64,000 nucleotides of DNA. Source: Paracentrotus lividus (Eukaryota; Echinodermata; Echinoidea; Camarodonta; Echinidae). Below the pieces are notes generated by a model that ran no database searches, had not been told where the DNA came from, and saw nothing but the letters and a program-made list of their open reading frames with translations. Within the stretch, counting starts at the first letter, position 1; each line of letters starts with the position of its first letter. A program made the position numbers and the translations under genes. The DNA is taken from the NCBI GenBank assembly GCA_940671915.1, contig CALNVZ010003429.1, positions 25,357,630 to 25,421,629 on the forward strand, written 5' to 3'. Shown piece by piece: positions 11,281 to 35,162 of this stretch.

Positions 11281-11580
11281 TCATGAGAGCAGCACTACCA
11301 TGAAGATGAGTAAAATGATGATGGTGATGATAGTGATGACAAAGATGGTGATGAATAAGATCATGATGATGATGATGATTACGACGATAAAGATTCCGAC
11401 AATGATTTCATGATGATGGTGAGGAGGATAATGATGGTGAATTATGATTGTAGTAATGAAGACAATGGCGACTAGGAGGACGATGACTGGGATGATGATG
11501 TAATGATAATGGTGATAATTATGATAGTGTTGATATTGATGATTCAATGAGAATGATGATGAATGATGTTGAAGATGATA

Positions 11581-11615
<35 letters not shown>

Positions 11616-11670
11616 GGTGTTGATAATGATGATGACTGGATTGGCGATGATAATGATTATGTAAATCAAT
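11281..11670. repeat. (GAT/ATG)n trinucleotide-rich tract
   Basis: Interrupted GATGAT repeats over nearly 400 bases. The His-rich minus-strand frame across it comes from the repeat. Confidence 0.9.
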
Positions 11671-11825
11671 TTTGATGTCTTTGTACCTGGCTTGAACTGA
11701 ATAATACAGATAAGGCTGATGAAGGCGAGGGAAAGGTAAAATAGAATAACAAGATAATAAATTATAACGTTTAACCAATAATTTTATTAGCGTTGAATAA
11801 TTCCCACATTTTGTTTTGCATTTCA

Positions 11826-12405
11826 GGTTAAAAGAGTCTCATTTGAGAGACTGTCACCAAGAAATCTCATTTCATTATTCACACTTCATCTCGCCAAAGA
11901 ACTTGCCGCATCACTCAAGCACGGCTCTTTACAAGCACGTACACATCAACAATCGTATCGGCAAACAAAAGAGGCGCCATTTACTTTCATCCATTCTGCA
12001 TAAATTTAGTAGCAGACGATACCGCTCGCTCAGCGCACGCGTATGCTAGTCTTAAACTAAACTTTTCATGCAATACTTGATCCATTTTGATATACTCTTT
12101 ATCATTTAACTTCGACAATGTTTAAGAAAACTTTTCATATTTGTTTAAAAAAACAATTTAATTAAATGGGCACTCAATAGCTCTGTATTAAATCATATTT
12201 AGCAAGATAATTGTTAATTAGAGATCCAAAGAGGGTTTTTTTTTCAGACTAGTTTCTTCATCGGTGATGCGTACGTGTTTCAGATGCGTGAAAAGGGTAT
12301 CCCCATTCACCACCACCTGCGAGCAAGTGTGCGCCTGTAGCACTTTGTAGCAAAGGATGTGCTTCAACATCACATGCACTGAAAGAGCAGCATCTCTTTT
12401 TGGAT
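11826..12405 (+). other. Possible 5' UTR region of gene B
   Basis: A good acceptor (TTTTGTTTTGCATTTCAG) ends at 11825, and the sequence up to the gene B start codon is less repetitive than the flanks. No frame joins it to gene B as coding sequence. It could be an untranslated first or second exon; the promoter was not recognised. Confidence 0.3.
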
Positions 12406-24592
<12,187 letters not shown>

Positions 24593-25021
24593 TCATGGAA
24601 GGACGACGTCCAAAGATAAATAAATAAGAACTTGTGTGACATGGTGGTGGGGGTGGTAGCCTTTTAACAAGACCCTACCCGTTCAACGCATACATTTTGA
24701 GGGGGACTCACAAACGGGAAATAGACCTTATGCATTGACGTCATCGCGCCGCCATCTTAGAGGCTGAGGCCATTGCTTTGCACGCGTTTGTGATCTGCAG
24801 CTGGCACATCTCTGACAACTCTGTTTACACGTATTCATATATCCTCTGAGGGAGGGGGCTATGAGATTCATTACGTCATAATTATGCATGAGGTCTATTG
24901 CAGATCTGCTAAACAATAGCAAAACATGTCTTGGATCCCTTGTCGAGATGACCGTTGAAAAAAAGGAAGAAAAAAGAAAAGGATTCCCCTCCCCTGGCCC
25001 TTCTTCTTAATTGTCTCCATT

Positions 25022-25048
25022 TATCTTGCTCTCTTTCTCCCCCCCCCC

Positions 25049-25085
<37 letters not shown>
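25022..25085. repeat. C-run and (CT)n tract
   Basis: A run of C followed by CT dinucleotides; low-complexity only. Confidence 0.9.
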
Positions 25086-25089
<4 letters not shown>

Positions 25090-25644
25090 TTTCTTTAGTT
25101 TTGTTATTTTTTCGGCAAATATGGTATGTTAATGTTGAAGGTTTTAATTTCACTTTTTGGTACTTTTTGTCCTAGGCTTACCATTGTATAGGGGATAAAC
25201 AAATATAAAACTTGGTAACATTGTTATGTAACAAAGATTTTTTTTTCATATCAATCGATTTATTAAAATTAATTCATAAGCTTTACAACATGTAATTACC
25301 GAATACAAAGTTGGATAAAGAATTCTTCCTTTTGTTGCCTTGCTCCGAGTGTGTAAACATAATTATTTGATTTATTAATACTTGCACTTCCTTTTTAATA
25401 ATCATTTCACACGTCTAAATTGAAGTTTTGAAATTCGTGGAATTGACAAAAACAGTAATTCATGCATAATATTGGTCGCTCTAACCATTGCAATATGAAG
25501 TGCATTGTTGTCAAACTATACCAACATACAATATTAATGATGTATATAAAGTTTGTTTTTGTTTGTTTTTATCAATTCTGTGTACGGTATTAATAAAAAA
25601 AATATGTGCTAACACTGTGACAGAATGTGGAGTAAACTTATATG

Positions 25645-25778
25645 GTATAAACTGTTGAGTAGAAACTGTTCAACTGGACTTACGTTTTGAGCTACGATGA
25701 AGCGTCCTGGTGAGGACGTAAAACGCCGGAGCTCATAACGTAAGTCCATTTGAAAAGGATCTACTCATCAGTTTATAT
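25645..25778 (+). repeat. Hairpin element with degenerate hammerhead-like core
   Basis: Arms TATAAACTGTTGAGTAGAAA and its near complement (ending CATCAGTTTATA) enclose a second perfect stem, ACTTACGTT / AACGTAAGT, then GAGCT / AGCTC. At the tip CGATGAAG is followed by the 5-bp stem CGTCC-TGGTGA-GGACG and TAAAAC. The order (GATGA, helix II, AAAC, closing stem) matches a hammerhead, but CTGATGA and GAAA are each altered, so this copy is probably inactive. Relation to Penelope-like element ribozymes is inference. Confidence 0.5.
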
Positions 25779-25974
25779 TTGATTTACATGGATGATTGAG
25801 AAAATTCATAGACTTAACTAATATGGTAATCATCTATGATATGAAATTACTGTGATAAGAGGTAAAATGCCAGAATTGTTTTGCTATGTGCCTTGAGTAC
25901 TTGTAAATAATAATATTTTGACATAGGGAAGACTGGGGACAATTGTAACACTTTTTTTTCAAATTTGACTTATC

Positions 25975-26075
25975 CACTTTATTATAGCTAAACACGAGAA
26001 TATAGGAAATAATAGAATAGAAGATGAAATATGGATAAAAACGTAATTGTCTGTGTGACTGCAACATTACCTGTA
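25975..26075. repeat. Partial copy of the MITE at 60430-60666
   Basis: GATGAAATATGGATAAAAACGT and GTCTGTGTGACTGCAACAT match, in order, the right half of the element in gene C. The other terminus is not seen. Confidence 0.5.
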
Positions 26076-28884
26076 TGTGGTTCAGCGGAAAAGTCGCCGG
26101 AAGGTCCGGGTTTCGAACCTCTGTACTCGACATGCTTGTGCATGGCGTTATTGGATCTATATTTGCTGCACTTGACGTTCCAAGATGAAGGGATATAAAC
26201 TTCATACAGCTGCCTTTAACTTGCCTCATTAATAATTTGTAAAATATTGTTTTAAATTATCTAGTGGTTACGTGTATACCCTAGCCATTCACAGACCTTG
26301 CTATTGGTCTGAACATGCTGAACAATAGCTTTGGCTCTCAAACTTAGATTGCCTCTATTCAGAAAAAAAAAATGTGTTAAATGATCTTATTATAACATAC
26401 ATTACCATTTACAAAATGCAACGTGAATTGCCGAATTGTAGATCTGTTTTGTAAATTCTAATTGGCGGCGTTGCCAATTTAGACATTTTAATGATCACAA
26501 TGTTTCAAAACACCTTTATTTTGTAAATGCCGAACGTACATACACGCATGTATACCTTCGTTTTACATTTTTTCTCCTTCGTATTATTGCATTTTGTTAT
26601 TTATGAACAAAACAAATCTAAGAAAAGTTGCAAATTTGTGTCTCCTTTTAATAGTGCTACCCAGCTGAAAAAGTATTAAAGGGGAAGTTCACCCTGGAAT
26701 TTTGTTGGTCTTAAAAAATGAAGAAAAATAATTACCTAGGGAGAAAGTAGGGTGTACCTGACATGTCGAGATATAAAAGGTTGTCCTATCTAGGATGGTT
26801 ATATGGACCCTAACCAACATCGCTAGGGCGGACAACTCTTCAGATCAGCTGCAGGAGGGTCCCTACAGGTGGAGGCGTCCAAAATAGCCGCCCCTTTTAC
26901 AAAAATTAGTATTCTGAACACAACTGGTTGAAGAAAAGTTTTTAATACATTGAGTTTGGTATCAAATTAAAGATAATAAAATTTCCTACAATTTGGTATT
27001 AATTTCAATTGTAGTTATATTCAGTAAAAGTACAATTTAAAGCGTTAAAGTTAAAATTTTCATTTTTTTTCAAAAATTTAATTTTTATATTTTTATTGTT
27101 TTACCTCATGTAATAATCCTGTCAAGATTTGAAGCGCGAAACTTTTCAGAAATTTGCCCCTATGCATGGACAACAGTATGTGAAAAAGACAAAGTAATGC
27201 TTCATTTCAATGAAAAGATATTATGCTATAAAGTTATGAATGCAGTATACGGAAAAACAACGTTTTTGCCCAATTAATGTGGAAAACCCATACATATACG
27301 TGTAATACCCTATCACAGCACGTGTACAAGGCGTGATCTAACAATTTTATTGATGTAATTTATAAAAGTTTTCATGAGGGATAATAAACAACGCTGTGCT
27401 ATGATGGACTACTCATCTAGTCTATTGTGAACGGCGGGGGTCTAGGGTATGGGGCCCATGGGGGAGGGGGGCGGCAGGTGTAAATTTTTAGTATATACTA
27501 CACATAAAGGTTTGATATTATTATTTTTTGTTGTTGCTCTAGCCACATCATTTTGCCCCGGCTTTAAACCATACCCTGGATTGAAAAATTATTTAAAAAA
27601 GTTTGTCAACCCCCACAATGCCAATTTTTGCGATTTTTTTTTTCCTTCTAATTTTGGGGCCCCTTTTTGTTTTCCATGATTCTAACCAAAGCCCCCTTAG
27701 TCCTACCCTCACGAAATGCGTTTGATGTGCAGAGTTGTTATTGTTCTCTAACCTAAATCTACGTTTGTGATTACAGGCTTAGGTCTATTGTCTGGGAGAA
27801 ATTTCAAAATTTATATTGATTAGGTTTTTAAAAAAATGAGTTAATTAATTTTTACACCATGGAAATTTCTAACTTCCCCAAAATGTATTTTATAATCTCA
27901 GCAAAACATAAATGACAAAGAAAAATAAACTGTAGTTACCATTTACAGCCTTGTCATGAAGGTTGAATTAAATTTTAGCAAAATGATAACAATTAAGGGT
28001 TTAAAGGGTTTTTTTTCCTTCTTCTTTATACCATATACTGTGAAATAAAATATTTCAATTTCTACCAGCCACACTTTTTACTGCAACCGGTCAACTCCTC
28101 CCCTAGGCAAGAGACTTAAGTTGTAACCTTAAACTAAGATTTAACCAATCAACCCAATACCTCAGACGCGTTTCGTAAGGTAGGATGGAGGAGGCTTTGG
28201 TAAGTAAAACAAACAAAGAAAAGAGGGGCGGCATCCCATTGAGTAGGGGAAAAATGGCAAAATTTACCCTTTTTATTTATTTCTATATACATCTCCGGGT
28301 ATGGTTTGGGGGAACGTCCAAGATATAGCTGAAGTCCCAAAAAGTGAAAGTTAGGAAACAAAAATTAAGATTTAAAGGTAGAGCAAAATTATATGGCTTG
28401 AACTGAGAAAATAATAATAATAATAATATTACTTAAACCTTTACGACCAATAGCGTATTGTGTATACATTTACAAAATAAATCATAGGTTTTCGTGGATG
28501 GCTTATATGGGATGATTGTATAGACTCAAGTCAATATTATGGATCGTTTTCGATAGGCCAGCTGGAGAGAGGGTGCATCAAGCGACACATTGGGGGGGGG
28601 GGGCATGGTGTACAGTGCAACCCACTTTTCAGGCACCACAAATGTGCCTCTTTCAATAGTAATATATAGTGTCCCCTTTTTAAAATTTAAAGTGCTACTT
28701 TTGTACTAAAAATACAATTTTCTATCTAAAAGGGCACTTTAATACTAGAATGTGCCAATTTTGTATGTATTTTCAAACCCTAAATTTCTCTCAACCTCGC
28801 ATTAAGAGGTGACAAGCAATATATTGTTAAATTAAACGAACTTCCGCCTGCTACTAGAAATATATCTAGCGGGGGGGGGTTCAA

Positions 28885-29485
28885 ACCCTATACCCCCCCG
28901 GTTAATGCCTGCTCCTAAGTTCTTGAGTTCTTTATTTGTCTTTTGCCATTCCCCACCTTTTTCCTTCCCATCCTTATCATCCTTTCTTTTCGCTTCTCCC
29001 ATTTTTTTTTTTTTTGTTTAATTACTGTTATTATTATTTTGTTTACCCTTTTGCCTACTATATCCGATAGGGGGTTGCATTGCATGGCATGGCATCGTGC
29101 CCCCAAGACGTGTTTCATCCACGTGTTACATAAGTCCCTGACAACATTATTATTGTGAGACACCCTGTAAAAATACTTTCCTATATATTCCTGTCGTTCT
29201 CGTGGGCTTGTTTTGGATAGCGTCTGCCTTGTGAGCTCAATTTCTGCACTGTCGGTCTAGTGGGCTGTTTCAGTACTGTCGGTCTCATGGGCCTAGTTTG
29301 CCTAATTTCGGTCTTGTGGGTTAACTTTGTGTATTGTCGGTCTCGTGATCCTCTTTGCTCTAGTGTCTATCTAATATAGCCCTTTAATTGCTAGTGTCTG
29401 TCTTATGAGCCTTCTTTGTCTAGAGTCTATATTATGGGCCGTCGGTCTCGTGGGTGTCGGTCTCGTGGGATGACCCCCTTCAAAT
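28885..29485 (+). repeat. Loop of the 5-kb palindrome with GTCGGTCTCGTGGG repeats
   Basis: From about 29190 to 29470 a 14-base motif (GTCGGTCTCGTGGG and variants such as GTCGGTCTAGTGGG, GTCTGTCTTATGAG) recurs about every 30-40 bases, with two near-perfect adjacent copies at the end. The first half is ordinary AT-rich DNA. Confidence 0.7.
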
Positions 29486-31299
29486 ATATTTGTCTCTAGC
29501 AGCAAGTGGAAGTTTGTTTAATTTAACAATATATTGCTTGTTACCTCTTAATGCGAGGTTGAGAGAAAATTTGGGTTTGAAAATACATAAAAATGGGCAC
29601 ATTCAAGTATCAAAGTGCCCCTTTTTTAGATAGAAAATTTTACAAGTTTATTTTTAGTATAAAAGGAGCACTTTTAATTTAATAAAGAGGACCGGAGGTT
29701 GAAAAATAAAAAGGTAAATTTTGTCATTTTTTCCCTACTCAATGGGATGTCGCCCCCTCTTTTCCTTTTTTTATTTTTTTTTTACTAACCAAAGCCTCCT
29801 CCATCCTACCCCACGAAACGCGTTTAAGGTATAGAATTGATTGATATTAAGTTGAATCTAGGTTTTAGGTTACAAACTTAGGTCTCTTGCCTAGGGGAGG
29901 AGTTCAACGGTTGAAGTAAAAAGTGTGGCTGGTAAAAAATTGAATTATTTTATTTCACACTATATGGTAAAAACAAAGGAAATAAAAAAAAAAATTTAAA
30001 CCCTTAATTGTGCTAAAATTAAATTCAGCCTTCATAACAAGGCTGTCACTGTACTTTATTTTTCTTTGTCATTTATGTTTTGCTGAGATTGTAAAATACA
30101 GTTTTGGGAAGTTAGAAATTTCCATGGTGTAAAAATTAATAGAATCATTTTTTTTTACCCCAATCAAAATAAACTTTGAACCTCCTCCCAGACAATCGAC
30201 CTAAGCCTGTAACCACAAAGCTAGATTTAGGTTAAAGAACAATAACAACTCTGCACATCAAATGCGTTTCGTGAGGGTAGGACTAAGGGGGCTTTGGTTA
30301 GCGTCATGGAAAACAAAAAGGTGCCCTTAAATTAAAAGGAAAAAATCGCAAAAAATGGCATTGTGGGGGTTGACAAACTTTTTTTTGTTAATTTTTCAAT
30401 CCGGGGTAATTAGGGAACGAATAAGATATATCCCGGTTCCTTAAAAGTGAAAGAGGGGACACTAAAGCCGGGGCAAAATGAAGAAAAAAAAAATTAATAA
30501 TATCCTATCTTTATATGTAGCATACTAAAAGTTTACACCTGCCGCCCCCCCCCCCCCCCCCCCCCCCCCTGCCCATGGGCCCAGTACTCTAAACCCCTCC
30601 CCGTTCACAATAGACTAGATGAGTAGTCCATCATAGCACAGCGTTGTATTAACCCTCATGAAAATTTTTATAAATTATATCAATAAAATTGTTATATCAC
30701 GCCTTGTACACGTGCTGTGATAGGGTATTACACGTGTATGTATGGGTTTTCCACATAAATGGGGCAAAAACGTTGTTTTTCCGTATACTGCATTCATAAC
30801 TTTATAGCATAATATCTTTTCATTGAAATGAAGCATTACTTTGTCTTTTGCACATACTGTTGTCCATGCAAAGGGGCGAATTTCTGAAAAGTTTCGCGCT
30901 TCAGATCCTGACATGATTACTACATGAGGTAAAACAATAAAAATATAAAAATTAAATTTTTGAAAAAAAAATGAAAAATTTGAATTTAACGCTTAAAATT
31001 GTACTTTTACTGAACATTATTACTATTAAAATTAATACCAAATTGTAGGAAATTTTATTATCTTTAATTTGATACCAAACTCAATGTATTAAAAACTTTT
31101 CTTCAACCAGTTGTGTTCAGAATACTAATTTTTGTAAAAGGGGCGGCTATTTTGGACGCCCCCACCTGTAGGGACCCTACTGCAGCTGAGCTGAAGAGTT
31201 GTCCGCCCTAGCGATGTTGGTTAGGGTCCATACAACAATCCTAGATAGGACAACTTTTTATATCTCGACATGTCAGCTCCTTCAAAAATATGGGGTTTT

Positions 31300-31720
31300 G
31301 CTCCCTGGGTAGAAAAATATTAGCGAAAGTTTGAAGAAAATCGACCAAAAAATAGCGAAGTTATGATTATTTAAAGTTTTGATTCTGTGACGTCACGTGC
31401 GAGCAGCTTTCCCATTGGTTGTGTATGTAAATTTCATAAATTTGTCTTTTTGTCATGGTTCTTCATAAAGGAATGGGTCAATTTGATATAGTCATGTATA
31501 TGAACATATGTTTGATGGTATATCGACCGCACAGGTGACATGATTAATTTCTTCTGAAAAAAATGACATTTTATGGAATTTACAATACATAACACATAGG
31601 AGATCTGCTCGCATGTGACGTCACAGAATCAAAACTTTAAATATTCATAACTTCGCTATTTTTTGGTCAATTTTCTTCAAACTTTCACTAATATTTTTCT
31701 ATTATTTTTCTTCATTTTTT
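31300..31720. repeat. Nested hairpin inside the right arm of the palindrome
   Basis: GAAAGTTTGAAGAAAATCGACC through GATTCTGTGACGTCAC is mirrored by GTGACGTCACAGAATC through TTTCTTCAAACTTTCAC. The left arm of the 5-kb element lacks this segment, so it was either inserted in the right arm or lost from the left. Confidence 0.75.
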
Positions 31721-33239
31721 AAGACCAATGAAATTCCAGGGTGAACTTCCCCTTTAATATAAACACAACACAAAAAGAAAGTTCCCCCTATTTCAAATAT
31801 CAATAATTTTTTTAATAGGAGGAGTTCAGAAAATCTAATTATATGTCCGTGTAGGGAATTTAATTAGCAACCGTGGGAGTGAATTTTAGGAAAAATCATG
31901 TTTTCATGCTTCAGTGAGCAATGGTTGAATGCAAAAATGTCATTTTTTGAAGTTCGCAAGCCTAAAATCACAACTTTGATTCAATGATATCGGACGAATT
32001 TTTAGATTTTAAACATTTCACGCATCAGAATGTACGCAAAACGTGCTTCCAAACATACGCACAGGACTTTTGCGTAAAATTTCACGGTTGAGTGAGCATG
32101 CAGGAAAAAATGCCAAAACTGCGATTTTTACATTTTATCCATGGTGAAATTGATCAAATAATATGATGAGATACATGTCTAGGAACAGTGTTTTTAACTT
32201 TCGCAAAAAATTTAAATCAATTCACGGTTGAATGAACACTATAAAACACCATGTGAAAAACACTAAGTAAATATTCTTTCCATTTTGTACACTAAAAATC
32301 ATGTGAATATCTGTTTTTGTATTATTTTTATGACCGGTGCACGTGTGTACATGATCCTATTGCATTTATTAAAACTTTCATGCTTCAGTGTGCACGTGGC
32401 ACTGGAAAAGCTGTTTTTTGATGTAGAGACAAAAATTAAATTGCTTACTTTGCTTAACCATAATAATTCGTTCGAAAGTATTCATTTGATTTCATTTTCG
32501 CAAAAATCCCGATTTTTTATGCTTCAGTGAACACAAGATATGAGAAAAACTTGAAAAAAGGAAGAAAGTTTTTGGCCCTGGCACGGCCTAATGGTACGTC
32601 CGATTCTCAATTTGACCAAAGTTCAAAGTTAGTTAATGACTTCTTAAAGATTTGTGCCAAGTTTCAAGAATTAACTCACAGTATAACGACCAAAAAAATT
32701 ACAATGAATTTGGGCAATATTTGACTTTTGTTCACTATTGAATTCCTTCCCATTGACTTTACGTATAGAGTTTGAACATAAAGTGAACAAACGTCAAATA
32801 TTGCTCATTTTCATTGTCAATTTTTTGTTCGTTATACTGTGAGTTAATTCCTGAAACTTTGCACAAATCTTTAAAAGTCATTAACTAACAAGAACATTGG
32901 TCAAATTGAGAATCGGACGTACCATTATGCCGTGCCAGGGCCGTAAACTTTCTTCCTTTTTTCATGTTTTTCTCGTATCTTGTGTTCACTGAAGCATAAC
33001 AAATCGGGATTTTGGCGAAAATGAAATTAAATGAATACTTTCAAACGAATTGTTATGGTTAAGCAAAATTAGCAATTTAATTTTGGTCTCTTAATCAAAA
33101 AACAGCTTTTCCAGTGCCACGTGCTCACTGAAGCATGAAAGTTTTAATAAATGCAATATAATCATGTACACACGTGCATCGGTCATAAAAATAATACAAA
33201 AACAGATATTCACATGATTTTTAGTGTACAAAATGGAAA

Positions 33240-34526
33240 CATATCAATTCTACTCTATGTAAAATGTAAAGTTAACGTATACCTCGATTCTTGTTTTTCT
33301 TTGTTTTACAGGGGTTATATTTAGGCATATGGGTCCGGTTTATAAAGAGGCTTCCTCCTACTTTGTGCTTGGTACTGTATCTATTATGTCCAATGTACAC
33401 AATTCCATAAATAGTCTTCTTCTTATTTAAGTTCCTCCTTTTTTTTCTTTATTGTTTCTATCAGTTTATTATTTTTATTATTATTGTTGTCGAAACTTTT
33501 TTTGTAATTGTTGATACGATGTTTTTGATGACCTGTACTTGGATTTGTTTTTAATGAATAAAACACTTAAATATAAAAAAAAAAAAAAAAAAAGAAGTTA
33601 ACGTATACCAATGTGCGGCATTATATCGTAATTAAACAAGGCGCGTCCATTATCTAGAGGCCAGACGCAACGAAGCGACGTTGGAAATACGACTGACAAG
33701 CGTAGAAATCTATACAACTGGCTGCAATAATAAATTAGCTCACAAAAACTTGCTTAAGAAGACTTCCCTGCAGCTGGAATGGTATAATCCGTTCGGTTCA
33801 GCAATCTACTCGTACATGGAGATGAAAGAAATTAATGAACTTTTATCATGTTGTTAGTTAATAGATTCTCCAGACCAGATGGAGGAATACACATTTGGGC
33901 AAGCTTATTACATTATTGTGATGAAGTTGTAATCAGAATCTTTATTTCACATAGATTGATGTTCCAAACGATTATTGATATAAGTAGTGATCTTGTCACC
34001 TCTTGCGAAACGCCGTCCACATGCGATATGCATGTGATATGCGGAAATATCGACCCATCGAGTAAAGATTCTATTGTGATAATGTTCAAGTGACAGGACT
34101 TTTCTTAAACCAATCGAAATGAATTTACCATCTCTGGAAAGGTGAGAATTCAAGCTTTTAAAAACGGCTTGATCATTAAGCTGTAATATATTATGCGTTA
34201 TCCAGGAAGATAATTATGTGGCGTATGAGCCATTTTGAGAGCAAAATTGGCCATATTGTACAGGAATTTGATCTGATTAGGATTTCGAATTGACACAAGT
34301 GACAGGACTTTTTTCCCCTTTGCAGTAAGTTATTCCTATTTTTGAAAAAAAAAGACCCTTAGCGTACTTATTCAAGTTGATCATTCTTTGAAAAGGTAGT
34401 TGCTCGCCATAATCGAGAAAACAAAGTGAAAAAACTGTGCAAAATACAAAATGTCTATGGCAGCGTTTGATTTGCGTAGAGTGATAGCGCCCTCTTCCTC
34501 TTAAGTTTACAACTAGAATTGATATG
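33240..34526. mobile_element. Insertion nested in the second palindrome
   Basis: The pair CATATCAATTCTA (33240-33252) and TAGAATTGATATG (34514-34526) is a 13-bp terminal inverted repeat. The palindrome arm is colinear on both sides once this block is removed. AAGTGACAGGACTTTT occurs twice inside (near 34090 and 34298). No recognised protein. No clear target duplication. Confidence 0.65.
33284..33594 (+). mobile_element. Retroposed sequence with poly-A tail and 15-bp target duplication
   Basis: AAGTTAACGTATACC occurs at 33269-33283 and again at 33595-33609. Between them lie 311 bases ending in AATAAA (about 33556) and a 19-base A run. This is the signature of LINE-mediated retroposition: a 5'-truncated LINE or a processed transcript. 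A short frame ending LLLI-stop precedes the 3' part but is not recognisable. Confidence 0.85.
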
Positions 34527-35045
34527 GAATACTTACTTAGTGTTTTTCACATGGTGTTTTATAGTGTTCATTCAACCGTGAATTATTTAAATTTTTGCGA
34601 AAGTTAAAAACACTGTTCCTAGACATGAATCTCATCATATTATTTGATCATTTCACCATGGATAAATGTAAATCGCAGTTTTGGCATTTTTTTCTGCATG
34701 CTCACTCAACTGTGAAATTTTACGCAAATGTCCTTTGGTATGTTTGGAAGCACGTTTTGCGTACATTCTGATGCGTGAAATGTTTAAAATCTAAAAATTT
34801 GGTCCGATATCATTGAATCAAAGTTGTGATTTTAGGCTTGCGAACTTCAAAAAATGACATTTTTGCATTCAACCATTGCTCACTGAAGCATGACTTCATG
34901 ATATTCCCTAAAATTCGCTCTCATGGTAGCTAATTAATCCCTACATGGACATATAATTAGATTTTTAACTCCTCCTATTTAAAAATTTTGAAAATGGCTA
35001 CTCTTTTTTGTGTTGTGTTTATATGGCGGACAAATAATTGAATAA

Positions 35046-35162
35046 TTATTTATTTTTTTTTTTCGTATTTACAATGATATTGCAATTTACAATGATTGCA
35101 ATTCATTGTAAATACGAAAAAAAAAGAGGAAAAAAATTGAAAGAGGAATAAATAAATAAATA
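35046..35162. repeat. Small hairpin with TTCGTATTTACAATGA arms
   Basis: TTTTCGTATTTACAATGA and its complement TCATTGTAAATACGAAAA face each other around a 40-base centre, followed by an AATA repeat. Confidence 0.8.

Larger units (their letters stand above)
26680..31753. mobile_element. 5.07-kb TTAA-flanked palindromic (foldback) element
   Basis: The termini AGGGGAAGTTCACCCTGG and CCAGGGTGAACTTCCCCT are perfect inverses and are flanked by TTAA on both sides (26676-26679, 31754-31757). The left arm (to about 28875) is repeated in reverse complement in the right arm (about 29490 on), with small insertions and deletions. A 600-bp loop separates them. The arms hold no intact transposase that I recognise. 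TTAA targets are used by piggyBac and Kolobok transposons; TU foldback elements are known from sea urchins. Which superfamily this belongs to is not settled. Confidence 0.85.
31757..35024. mobile_element. 3.3-kb palindromic element abutting the first
   Basis: Termini ATATAAACACAACACAAAAAG-like and complement (CTTTTTTGTGTTGTGTTTATAT-like) bound an inverted repeat with a loop of only about 45 bases near 32737-32781. The left arm runs 31757-32736; the right arm is split by a 1.29-kb insertion and resumes at 34527. Terminal TATA on each side fits a TA target but the duplication is ambiguous. The left end begins at the TTAA of the neighbouring palindrome. GCTTCAGTGAGCA-like blocks recur within each arm. 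No coding capacity is visible. Confidence 0.8.

Noticed and set aside
11281-11778. A 165-residue His-rich minus-strand frame.
   Set aside because: Translation of a GAT/ATG repeat with no splice or start context.
26090-26130. A B-box-like AGGTTCGAAACCC on the minus strand.
   Set aside because: No A box at tRNA spacing and no cloverleaf; not called as a tRNA gene.
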